Part shown: piece after piece, positions 43,081 to 51,666 of the stretch
How positions within the stretch are numbered: position 1 is the stretch's first letter
How the letters are laid out: every line of letters begins with the position of its first letter
Origin: Ustilago trichophora
Lineage: Eukaryota; Basidiomycota; Ustilaginomycetes; Ustilaginales; Ustilaginaceae
Assembly (NCBI GenBank): GCA_900323505.1
Contig: OOIN01000042.1
Span: forward strand, 124,001 to 188,000
Direction: 5' to 3'
DNA: 64,000 nt
Program-made: the position numbers and the translations under genes
Notes under the pieces: generated by a model
What the model was told of the DNA's origin: nothing
Seen by the model: the letters and a program-made list of their open reading frames with translations, nothing else
Databases searched by the model: none

Positions 43081-44019
43081 ATGTCGGCTTCCATCCGAAT
43101 CTGGCAAAGGGGCGCAACCCGCGCTTTTTCTCAAAGCAGCTCTGCTCTCGTCTCTCGCAGCGGCGTAGCATCCTCTTCCGCCAATCCTATCGCTTCCTCT
43201 TCGTCCACCTCGGCACGCTCCAAGCAGCACAACAGGCGTCAAAAGCGAAAGAAGGATGAAATCCTCCGCAAGGCGGTTGAAATGTATCACCTGACCCCGT
43301 CGTTCCTCCCAAGCCCACAGCGAGCATCTAGGTCCACCTCTGCTGGCAGCAACAAATCGGCAGTCTCCTCTTCCGATGCCGCTGCTGCCTGGGAATCTGC
43401 ACTGGACAACACCATCTACTCATCCATCCTCAACACCGACTCGGTCTCTCGACGATCGCCCAACCTTGTTCCAAGAGGTCTTGCCGAGTTTTCGCGCGAG
43501 CAATCCAACCGCGCTGCCTCAGTCCCTGCTTTCGGCAACACCGAAGAATTCGCCTCCAGCCGCGCCAAGGACATGAACTCTTTCGCTTCCGATCTCACCA
43601 GCACCACTTTCCTCACACGCAGGGAGAGGGAAGCTGCTGCAGCCGATTCGACCGCAGCACGCCTGTCTGCATCATCCCAAGCCACCTTGTCGCAAAAGAA
43701 CGCAGGTGGACTTGAGCACTTTACCGACGGCGACATCGCCATGTACCACAGGAGGCACAACCACGCTGCTGGTGCAGCTTCCTCTTCCGGCCTCGACAAC
43801 AGCAGATACTCTGGCGCAGAGAGGCTCACACATCTTGATCGCATCACTCCCGGCGGAAACGAATGGTACCGAAGCCAGGGTCTCGACACCAGGAGTGCCC
43901 GCGTTCGTGACGCCATCTTTGGCACCGTCAACGGTGAACTCCCCGGTCTTGATGTCGTTCGCGAGAGGATCGCAAGAATGAGGCGTGAGAACGCTTCTCA
44001 GCGCAGTTCCGCCAACTAA
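43081..44019 (+). CDS. Unrecognised protein, probably mitochondrial
   Basis: A 312-residue protein that I do not recognise. The first ~40 residues are rich in Ser, Arg and Ala with no acidic residues ('MSASIRIWQRGATRAFSQSS'), a plausible mitochondrial presequence. It is followed by a very basic segment 'KQHNRRQKRKKDEILRKAVE' and 'MYHLTPSFLPSP', which looks like the conserved part. The middle is Ser/Ala-rich. The C-terminal third has 'ITPGGNEWYRSQGLDTRSAR' and 'ELPGLDVVRERIARMRRENA', a helical basic stretch. A role in mitochondrial translation or RNA handling would fit the basic composition but is only a guess. Start at 43081 chosen over the in-frame ATG at 42946, which precedes a non-presequence hydrophobic stretch. 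Confidence 0.65.
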   Translation: MSASIRIWQRGATRAFSQSSSALVSRSGVASSSANPIASSSSTSARSKQHNRRQKRKKDEILRKAVEMYHLTPSFLPSPQRASRSTSAGSNKSAVSSSDAAAAWESALDNTIYSSILNTDSVSRRSPNLVPRGLAEFSREQSNRAASVPAFGNTEEFASSRAKDMNSFASDLTSTTFLTRREREAAAADSTAARLSASSQATLSQKNAGGLEHFTDGDIAMYHRRHNHAAGAASSSGLDNSRYSGAERLTHLDRITPGGNEWYRSQGLDTRSARVRDAIFGTVNGELPGLDVVRERIARMRRENASQRSSAN

Positions 44020-44560
44020 ATTTGACTTAACCACATTGTTGTTGCGGCCAATATCCCGATAGCGTCAACAGTCGGATGCCTTCCGACTCGTGTCGATCGA
44101 CTCGCTGCCCTTCGTAGGATCACGATACCATACATCAGCCACCGCTACATCCGACTCTGTCACCGCATCAGTCTGCAATTCACATAAACCCTTTATCGAT
44201 CGCTTCCGATCATCGGCTATGCCGAACACCATGCCTGCGTGATCTTGCAGCGTCAAATTGTCCCAAGGAATATCGCCTCAGACGCCACAATTGACTTCTA
44301 TCGATGAGCACCTTTCACAATCCAGCCTTCAGACCTGCAATCGTCCTTGAAGAGAGCCACGCACCATTCAGCTCCAGCTCCATTGCTTCTCACCTGAGCT
44401 CCAGCCGATTTCCCGTTCCTTGCGCCCGTATAAGTAGGGTAGCTAACACATCCAAAGAATCCCCCCCTGAGCTTCTCACGTCCAAGAAGATTGCTTCTCG
44501 TCTGCACCATTCCCGTCTCCTTAGCCATACATTCTCGAATCAATAGACGTAGCCGGCCGA
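44020..44560. other. Intergenic region, 5' flank of the PKS gene
   Basis: It contains the 3' flank of the preceding gene and the PKS promoter region with a TATA-like element (listed separately). No coding sequence seen. Confidence 0.5.
44429..44436 (+). promoter_or_regulatory. TATA-like element upstream of the PKS gene
   Basis: 'tataagta' lies about 130 bp before the first PKS ATG at 44561, a reasonable distance for a fungal TATA box plus leader. No experimental support. Confidence 0.3.
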
Positions 44561-47500
44561 ATGGCTATCCTCTCATCACCAGTCATCATGTCTTTTGACT
44601 CCAAACTCTCTTCTTTTGACAACGTTGCTGCAAGTACCGTCAACGAGTCAGTCTCCTCTTCTGTCGCTTCTCCATCACCAAGAGCTCCCATCATCATCTT
44701 TGGCTCTCAAGGTTCCGACTTTCTCGACGCCTTTGATGTCATCTTCTCTCTTTCACGCTATCATGCGGAGCTCGCTGCCTTCCTCTCCTGCGCTCTCGAT
44801 GCCGTACGCGTTGAACTGCAAAGCATCGCTAATCGACACGACCGTACGAATCTTTCCAACTCACAAAGAGAATCCGAGCTCGAGCTGCTCAGTCTCCTTC
44901 CTCCATTCGAGCCTTTCTCCGACCTTAAGACGCTTGTCAACTATCATCGTCGAAACGGCCTCAAGGACTCGGTGATCAATGGCGTGCTCCTATGTCTCCT
45001 CCAAACAGCATACGTCGTCTCGGTCTACTGTATATCAGGTCAGGCTAATCACGATCCCGACGATCTGACCTCGAGGCTCAAGCAAGTCTGGGCGGCTATC
45101 ACTCAGCCGTGCTCACACCTTCTAGGCTTCTGTACCGGCGCTCTTTCTGCTTTTACGATTCGACCATTGGTAGAGAAGAGGGCGACCAATGCACCAATCA
45201 GCATCTGGGCATATGCTCAGGAAGCAGCAAAGGCAGTTCGCATTTGCTTCTGGATCAGCCTGCGCTCGGCACAGGCTGGTCTCCGCCTCACAGGAGCACA
45301 AGAATCTGAGGCCTCCTCCGATTCCTGGAGCATCGTTATTGCAGTTAAGGATCCAGACCACGTCGAAGAGGTCTTTCTGTGTCTTTCCAAATTCAACGAG
45401 CTCGAACAACGACGTCCATTGGACAAGCCCGTTTCGCTCGTCGTCACCGCTAGAGCAGTCGGCCAGATTTCGATCGGAGGTCCTCCTCGACAGCTGGAGC
45501 GTTTCAAAGCGTCTCTTATCGAGCACTTGGGAGCAAAATGCCGAGCCTTGCCTCTGCAGATCTTCTCGCCTTATCATAGTCCAGATCTGGAGGCCGAGGC
45601 GTCTTTGGTGATGCTTGACCTCGAGCGCCGTGGTCTTGTCGATGATTCAACCTTACCACCGAGTCAGAAGATCTTGTGGGAGACAGCAAATGCCAACATT
45701 CTCGCAGAGTCTAGCTTGCATGGCACTATGCGTGCCCTGATTGGCAGCAATTTGTGTTCAACCGCAGACTGGGACGCGATGATCGACAATCTTGTGTTGC
45801 TGGAAGGAGAACGACCGGACGCCGCGCCATTGGGAGATAGCCTCATCGTCTCCTTCGGTCCTGGATTTTACCTCGCAACTGACCTTGGAAAGCATATTTC
45901 CGGCCAGTCTCAGTCTGATCAACCTCACTCAACTGAGACATGCAAAATGCTTGATGTACCGACACTTTGTCAAAAGTGGATCTCGTCCAAGAATGCATCA
46001 GGGCCGATGCTTCCGCTTCTTCCCCAGCCCGACATTCACGGCGAAGAAGTCGTCATTGTGTCGATGGCTTGTCGCTTTCCAGGCGACGTGCGCAGTCCGG
46101 AACAGCTCTGGACATGTCTCGAGACGGGACGATGCACCGTCACAGAGATCCCGAAGCACCTCTTCGACATCGACGCTTATTACGGCCAAGGAAAGAATCA
46201 GACGATGGCAAGACACATGCACGCTCTACCCGAAGATGTGGTCAAGTCGATGGACGCCCGACTCTTCAGCATGTCACCCAAGGAGATCGAGCAGCTAGAC
46301 CCGCAGCACCGACTTGTGATGCTATGCTCGTACGAGGCTCTTGAGCGAGCTGGCTACTCATCGGAAGCCAACTCTCCCTCTTCTTTTGACGGAAAACGCA
46401 TCGCTGTCTGCATGGGTGCGAGCTGGGACGATTATCGAGAGAATGCCAGCTGGAACATTGGCAGCTACTTCATCACTGGCAACATTCGAGCCTTTATTCC
46501 GGGTCACATTTCTTTTTCGCTCAAGTGGGAAGGTCCTAGCGTGTCGGTCGACTCGCTGGAATGCTCTGCCGTTTCGGCTCTTCAATGGTCGAGGCGGGCG
46601 CTTCTCAGTGGACAGTGCGATGTAGCCCTGGCTGGTGCTGTCAACGTTCTTACGCAGCCGCAAATCTTCATAGCGATGGATAAAGAGGGCATCCTTTCTC
46701 GTAGCGGAACGAACTCGACATTCTCATCCAAGCTCGATGGCAAAACGAGAGGCGATGGCTGTGGAGTCTTGCTTCTCAAACGGCGTTCAACCGCATTGCA
46801 AGATGGTGACAGGATCCTCGCGACTCTTTCAGCGGCAAGGACCACATATCATTGCAAGGCTATGGACGATGAAGGCGTCGCCGCTCGTCAGTCCGACTTT
46901 CTCGCTCAAGTCATGTCCGAGGCTGATATGCGTGCCCTGAATCTTGCGCACATCGAAGCCAGCGGATCTCACTCTCAACGAGGCGAAGCGATCGAGTTCG
47001 CCTCGTTCGCCCAGCTGTTGGCGAATCCGAAAGTCGCCTCGACGGTGCCACTCAACGGCGGCATCTCTGTCGCAAGCTCGAGACCCAACATTGGAGCGGG
47101 CGAAGCAGTTTCGGCCATCACTTCCGTGATGAAAGCCGTGTTGATCCTCGAGAAGGGCAGCATTCCAAGGCAAGTGTCGATCGCTCATCCCTCTGAGCTA
47201 CAATCTAGCATTGCCGCTACGTGCGAAAGTTCGGATTTGTTCGTACCGACACAGGCGCAGCTCCTGCCACCGTCGTGGCGCGAAACAGGGCGCACTGGCG
47301 TTCTCGTGAACAGTCTTGCCACCACTGGATGCCACGGAGTCGTGTTGGTGCAAGCACCCACGGCCAACGAGGTGTCGTCCACACAGACTCTGTCAGCTGT
47401 CCAAGCACCTTCTCCTGACGCCGAATGCGCATGGGTCTTTGTACTTTCCGCAAAGACGAAAGAATCTGGCGCGATGCTGAAAAAGGCGCTCATCGACTAT

Positions 47501-50500
47501 CTTCAGCGAGAGGTATGCTTGTCAGATCTGAGCTACACTCTTGCTTGCCGCAGGACACACCACCCTTTTCGCCTCAGCGTCGTTGCCTCTGACCAGGATG
47601 AGCTGATCAAGCGTCTTCGCGGTGCCGACTTCATCGAGGCCAAACCAGCGGCCGATCTTCCTGGCTTTGGCATACTCTTCCAGACGCTGAGACCTTCTTC
47701 CGACCATAGTTTGAAGGCGCTGATCACCCCCACTTGGAGCTTGCGAGATCGATACGAGGCGCTCGCATCAGTGATGCCTTCATTCGACGCTCATGGAGGA
47801 ACCCATCATCAGCTCGACCTGCTCCATATCTGCTTAGCTTCACTGCTCAAAGATTGCGGCATACGCCCTGCTGTTGTCAGTGACAATGTGATTTCAACGC
47901 TTCTGTCGGGCGGATGCGTGGATCATATCCCGAAAGAAGCCGCGAAGCTCGCGACGCATGAGGGTCACATTATCCAAATGTCGTCTGAGCTTTCCCTTCC
48001 TCATGCCCTTTCTGAGTCCTCAACTACCGAAGGTGAAAGGAGAAAGCACTTGCCTGACGGCTATTGCTGGCTCAAGATTGGTGAACTTGATGCCAGCGAC
48101 GTGGTGGCAAGAGATTCCCTTTCAGTAGCTATCTCTGAGGCGCAGACGCTTCAAAGATCCTTGCTTTCTTCGCTGGCCTCTTTGCATCAACAAGGCTATG
48201 CCATCCGTTGGATCGAGTATTTCCGACCTCATCTCCATCATCTTCAGCTGATCAGCGAGCTACCCACCTATCCGTTCCACCTCTCACAGTACTGGATGGA
48301 GTATCACGATCGCAGTCTCTTGCAGGCTACGGTGCCAGCTCAAGATGTCTCAGGTGCTGGAAGACCAAGCGGCGGTCTCAGTATTGGCCATGCTCAAAAT
48401 TCGGGTCAAGATGAGGCATATGATCCGCCTACACAGCCCTTGCTGACGCTGCAGATAGCAGCCAACGGCGGACCAGAATCTGGGTTCGTTGACTTGGTCT
48501 TTATCTCCGAGCTCACTGACGAGGTCCAGACAGCTTTGTTGAAAGTTTCGACACCCTCGGTGATGGCCATCGAGCTGATGGCCGAGGCTGCGAGGGAGGC
48601 AAGAGGGGCGTCGCCTCAGAACATCTCGGTCAGCGAACCGTCCCTTTTGTGCTTGACCGAGGTGGAACTGTCCAATGCCAGAAAGCAATTGATGCAAGCT
48701 CACGAGGTCACACTTTCCCTGAGGGAGCATCGATCGGATGGCGCCGAAAGAAAGGGCCACATCGACTTACATTGCGGAGAGCAATCGCCGTGTATCGGCA
48801 CATCTTGCTACCGATGGCTCGATGGGAAAGCCCTGGACCCGCGATGGTCGAGGCTACAAAGGCAGCTGCAAGAGAAGATCCGCCACATCAAAAGCGATGG
48901 CGAGATGCTGGCCGGGCGGCTGATCTACAAGAACGTTCCTGGCGATTTGACCAACAGCACAAGATCCATCGAACGAGCCTACGTCCAGATGCATTCGCGA
49001 GAGGTAGTCTTTTGCAACCGCGTCCCGTATATCGAGGACGCGCTCATCAGCGATGCTCAATGTATTCTCCCTCTGCTCCTTCCGACACTGGAAGAATGTG
49101 CGCGCTGGCTGGTGGGCAATCTCGACGTTGAACCAGACAGTGAACACGAAATTGTGGGGACCGGCGACATCGTCTTTCGAGATGACTGGCTCGAGGAGTT
49201 GAAGCAGTCACTGCGCTCGCCAAAGGACTACACGGCCTTGGTTACGCCATCTCAGCGTGGTCGCTCGATCGACGAGCTCACGATAGGGGCCGAGTTTGAC
49301 ATGGTACTCCTAGACGGGGACTCACGCGTTGTTGGAGAGCTCAACAACGTCAGACTTGCAAAGTCCGAGGCCCGTTCAAAGAAGCCAGCGCCTCAGCCCG
49401 ATACCACTTCAGCCCCACACGCAAAGAGCGATCCCAGTCAAGTTCCGAGCTCAGCTTTGTCGCGCAAACTGAACGATCCAACAACGCAGAGCAACGCACC
49501 CAGATCTCCTGCTGAGAAGGCAGACAAAAAGAGGCAGCCCAGCCGCGCTACCGACTTGTACGCCAAGATTCTCCAAGTGCTCGCCTCTGAGCTCGGTCTC
49601 GCGGTCGAGGAGATGAAGTCGAGCGTCAAATTTGCCGATCTTGGACTCGACAGCCTCATGTCGTTGGTATGCATCTCTACCCTCGAGACCCTAAACTTGG
49701 GCTTCGAGATCCCGCAGTCTCTGTTCATGGAATGCGATAGTCCGGAAGAGTTGTTCGTCTATATTCAGCGGCAAGTTGAAGGCGATCCTGCTCATGACGA
49801 TGATGCAGAGTCCGGAAAAGATGTCCTCATGCCCGAAGACTCAACGCTGTCCGCAGATCCATCCGCCATTTCCAACACAACTAGCGTAGAAACACCTCAG
49901 GCTCCCCAAGCAGCGCATTCAGCTCCCAGTAACTCGACAGTCGAAAACACTGCGCGAACCATCACTTCGACAATCGAGACGGAGCTAGGGGTTGCAAAAG
50001 GAAGCATTGATCGTGACGCCAATCTAGCCGACCTTGGCATGGATTCGCTCATGTCCCTGCTTGTCCTTGGCAACCTTTCGGGCACGCTGCCCATCGAGCT
50101 ACCATCTTCGCTCTTTATGGACTGCACTTCGCTCCGCGAGATTCACGCTTTCTTGGACGCTGAGCTTGGTGGATCTTCTGATACTGCTGCGCAATCCGAC
50201 TCATCTGTCGAGAAGCCAAAGTCCGTACCAGCTCCAGTTACAGGTCCAGCCTCCAGCTTCACATTTCCTGCACCTAAAAAGCCCATTCTGATCCAATACG
50301 GTACCAACGCAGGAAGCAAGACCCCGCTCTTCCTCCTCCCTGATGGTTCGGGCATGTCGACGGTCTACCAGTTCTTCCATGCGATCGATCGGTCCATCTA
50401 CTCGATCAACTCTCCTTTTCTTGCGTCGGCCTCGGCGTGGACTGGCGGCATCTCCCAAATTGCCCAGTACTATCTGGCGTGTATACAACTCATCCAACCT

Positions 50501-51079
50501 CGCGGACCCTGGCTTGTGGGAGGATGGAGCTTTGGCGGCATGGCAGCGTTCGACATGGCTCAATTCCTCGCCTTTTCCCCCGGTGCAGCAACTGACAGGA
50601 TCGCCGGTCTGTTTCTACTCGATACGCCCTGTCCGGCACTGTACCCTCCTCTGCCGATGAGTATAGTCGATTGGATCTTCACTGCGCCCGAAGTGAAAGA
50701 CATTGCCCCGCCCGCACTCTCGCCGAAGCTCGTAGCTCACTTCAAGGCCACTGTTGACAATCTCGAGGGTTGGCAGCCTAGTTGTTTCCAGGAAGGTGAC
50801 GAAAAGACGCCAGACGTGTGGTATGTCGTTGCGGACCATCCGCTACCGGGTAAGATTGAAGATGTTAAGGAGGTGAATGACACGGTCAAGTGGCTCTTCC
50901 GAGCAAAACGTGCAAGAGAGAGCGGTCCGGACGGGTGGGACACGTATATTCCAGCGAACAAGATCCAGGTCAAAGCTGTGTCCCAGGCGAATCACTTTAC
51001 ACTAGTGAGAGAGATGGTGCAGGATCAGATCGCGCAGATTCTGGGAGAAGCATGCCAGGCTGCTTTGGAAGGTAAATAG
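44561..51079 (+). CDS. Non-reducing polyketide synthase with inactive-looking KS, AT and PT (SAT-KS*-AT*-PT*-ACP-ACP-TE)
   Basis: A 2172-residue intronless type I PKS. Domains in order: SAT (about 40-440; GFCTG with C191, and H339 in 'SPYHS'), KS-like (about 494-920), KS-AT linker plus shortened AT-like region (about 955-1240), PT-like (about 1290-1600), ACP1 (S1698 in GLDSL), ACP2 (S1829 in GMDSL) and TE (1910-2172; S1990 in GWSFGG, D2021, H2145). Aligned without gaps to the usual DTACSS motif, KS has 'DSLECSA': the Cys position is E667, with C668 one residue off. The EAHGTGT His is S801 and the NIGH His is A846. The AT GHS serine position is N1109 in 'VVSDNV', and the GQG block is missing. 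The PT catalytic His is absent near 1322. Loading, carrier and release domains thus look intact while chain-building domains do not. A second ATG at residue 10 is possible. Confidence 0.92.
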   Translation: MAILSSPVIMSFDSKLSSFDNVAASTVNESVSSSVASPSPRAPIIIFGSQGSDFLDAFDVIFSLSRYHAELAAFLSCALDAVRVELQSIANRHDRTNLSNSQRESELELLSLLPPFEPFSDLKTLVNYHRRNGLKDSVINGVLLCLLQTAYVVSVYCISGQANHDPDDLTSRLKQVWAAITQPCSHLLGFCTGALSAFTIRPLVEKRATNAPISIWAYAQEAAKAVRICFWISLRSAQAGLRLTGAQESEASSDSWSIVIAVKDPDHVEEVFLCLSKFNELEQRRPLDKPVSLVVTARAVGQISIGGPPRQLERFKASLIEHLGAKCRALPLQIFSPYHSPDLEAEASLVMLDLERRGLVDDSTLPPSQKILWETANANILAESSLHGTMRALIGSNLCSTADWDAMIDNLVLLEGERPDAAPLGDSLIVSFGPGFYLATDLGKHISGQSQSDQPHSTETCKMLDVPTLCQKWISSKNASGPMLPLLPQPDIHGEEVVIVSMACRFPGDVRSPEQLWTCLETGRCTVTEIPKHLFDIDAYYGQGKNQTMARHMHALPEDVVKSMDARLFSMSPKEIEQLDPQHRLVMLCSYEALERAGYSSEANSPSSFDGKRIAVCMGASWDDYRENASWNIGSYFITGNIRAFIPGHISFSLKWEGPSVSVDSLECSAVSALQWSRRALLSGQCDVALAGAVNVLTQPQIFIAMDKEGILSRSGTNSTFSSKLDGKTRGDGCGVLLLKRRSTALQDGDRILATLSAARTTYHCKAMDDEGVAARQSDFLAQVMSEADMRALNLAHIEASGSHSQRGEAIEFASFAQLLANPKVASTVPLNGGISVASSRPNIGAGEAVSAITSVMKAVLILEKGSIPRQVSIAHPSELQSSIAATCESSDLFVPTQAQLLPPSWRETGRTGVLVNSLATTGCHGVVLVQAPTANEVSSTQTLSAVQAPSPDAECAWVFVLSAKTKESGAMLKKALIDYLQREVCLSDLSYTLACRRTHHPFRLSVVASDQDELIKRLRGADFIEAKPAADLPGFGILFQTLRPSSDHSLKALITPTWSLRDRYEALASVMPSFDAHGGTHHQLDLLHICLASLLKDCGIRPAVVSDNVISTLLSGGCVDHIPKEAAKLATHEGHIIQMSSELSLPHALSESSTTEGERRKHLPDGYCWLKIGELDASDVVARDSLSVAISEAQTLQRSLLSSLASLHQQGYAIRWIEYFRPHLHHLQLISELPTYPFHLSQYWMEYHDRSLLQATVPAQDVSGAGRPSGGLSIGHAQNSGQDEAYDPPTQPLLTLQIAANGGPESGFVDLVFISELTDEVQTALLKVSTPSVMAIELMAEAAREARGASPQNISVSEPSLLCLTEVELSNARKQLMQAHEVTLSLREHRSDGAERKGHIDLHCGEQSPCIGTSCYRWLDGKALDPRWSRLQRQLQEKIRHIKSDGEMLAGRLIYKNVPGDLTNSTRSIERAYVQMHSREVVFCNRVPYIEDALISDAQCILPLLLPTLEECARWLVGNLDVEPDSEHEIVGTGDIVFRDDWLEELKQSLRSPKDYTALVTPSQRGRSIDELTIGAEFDMVLLDGDSRVVGELNNVRLAKSEARSKKPAPQPDTTSAPHAKSDPSQVPSSALSRKLNDPTTQSNAPRSPAEKADKKRQPSRATDLYAKILQVLASELGLAVEEMKSSVKFADLGLDSLMSLVCISTLETLNLGFEIPQSLFMECDSPEELFVYIQRQVEGDPAHDDDAESGKDVLMPEDSTLSADPSAISNTTSVETPQAPQAAHSAPSNSTVENTARTITSTIETELGVAKGSIDRDANLADLGMDSLMSLLVLGNLSGTLPIELPSSLFMDCTSLREIHAFLDAELGGSSDTAAQSDSSVEKPKSVPAPVTGPASSFTFPAPKKPILIQYGTNAGSKTPLFLLPDGSGMSTVYQFFHAIDRSIYSINSPFLASASAWTGGISQIAQYYLACIQLIQPRGPWLVGGWSFGGMAAFDMAQFLAFSPGAATDRIAGLFLLDTPCPALYPPLPMSIVDWIFTAPEVKDIAPPALSPKLVAHFKATVDNLEGWQPSCFQEGDEKTPDVWYVVADHPLPGKIEDVKEVNDTVKWLFRAKRARESGPDGWDTYIPANKIQVKAVSQANHFTLVREMVQDQIAQILGEACQAALEGK

Positions 51080-51495
51080 CTGCTTGCTATGGTGAAGGCG
51101 AGACACCTCTCTATCACTTCAACCGCTTCGCGGTAGTATTAAAGAGTCAGAGCCAACGCCAAAGATTATCTATCTCCTTACCACTATGCACAGAAACAAC
51201 CATACTTGTTCGCCAAACAGATACAGTTGCGACTCATGCTTACATACAGTCTATTTCACATTTAGAAAGCTTTAAAGCAAGTATCGTAAAACAAATCTTT
51301 GTCATGATCACCATCCCCCAACCCAACCGTACGTGCGACCCAAGAATGAGAGCCGATCCCAAAGAAAATCCCATGTTCCAAAAGACGAAAAAAAAAAAAA
51401 ATTTAAAAAAAAGAATGAAAGGACATCCTTTAACAACAAGCATGCACATGGAACGAGTCTTTAAGTTACTTTGAAACCCACATAACGTTAACATA
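51080..51495. other. Intergenic region between the PKS gene and a transposon
   Basis: 3' flank of the PKS gene, with an A-rich run (51388-51413). The transposon's left inverted repeat begins at about 51496. Nothing else is seen. Confidence 0.5.
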
Positions 51496-51532
51496 ATTCA
51501 TGTATTAGTCGTGCGCCCGTATTAGTCGCGCG
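51496..51532 (+). repeat. Left terminal inverted repeat with two internal direct repeats
   Basis: It contains two tandem copies of GTATTAGTCG(C/T)GCG about 17 bp apart (starting near 51503 and 51519). Such paired sites at transposon ends are often transposase-binding sites. Differences from the right end are all transitions. Confidence 0.85.
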
Positions 51533-51666
51533 TTCTCAAACCTTGAAATTGAAACTGATGGTAGTACTTGGCATTGATCGTGAGCACAGTCCTCGGTGAA
51601 TGAAACAACATCAAACTTCAATGAGAACCACGTGAGAGATTAAGGTACATGAATACTGAGATAGAG

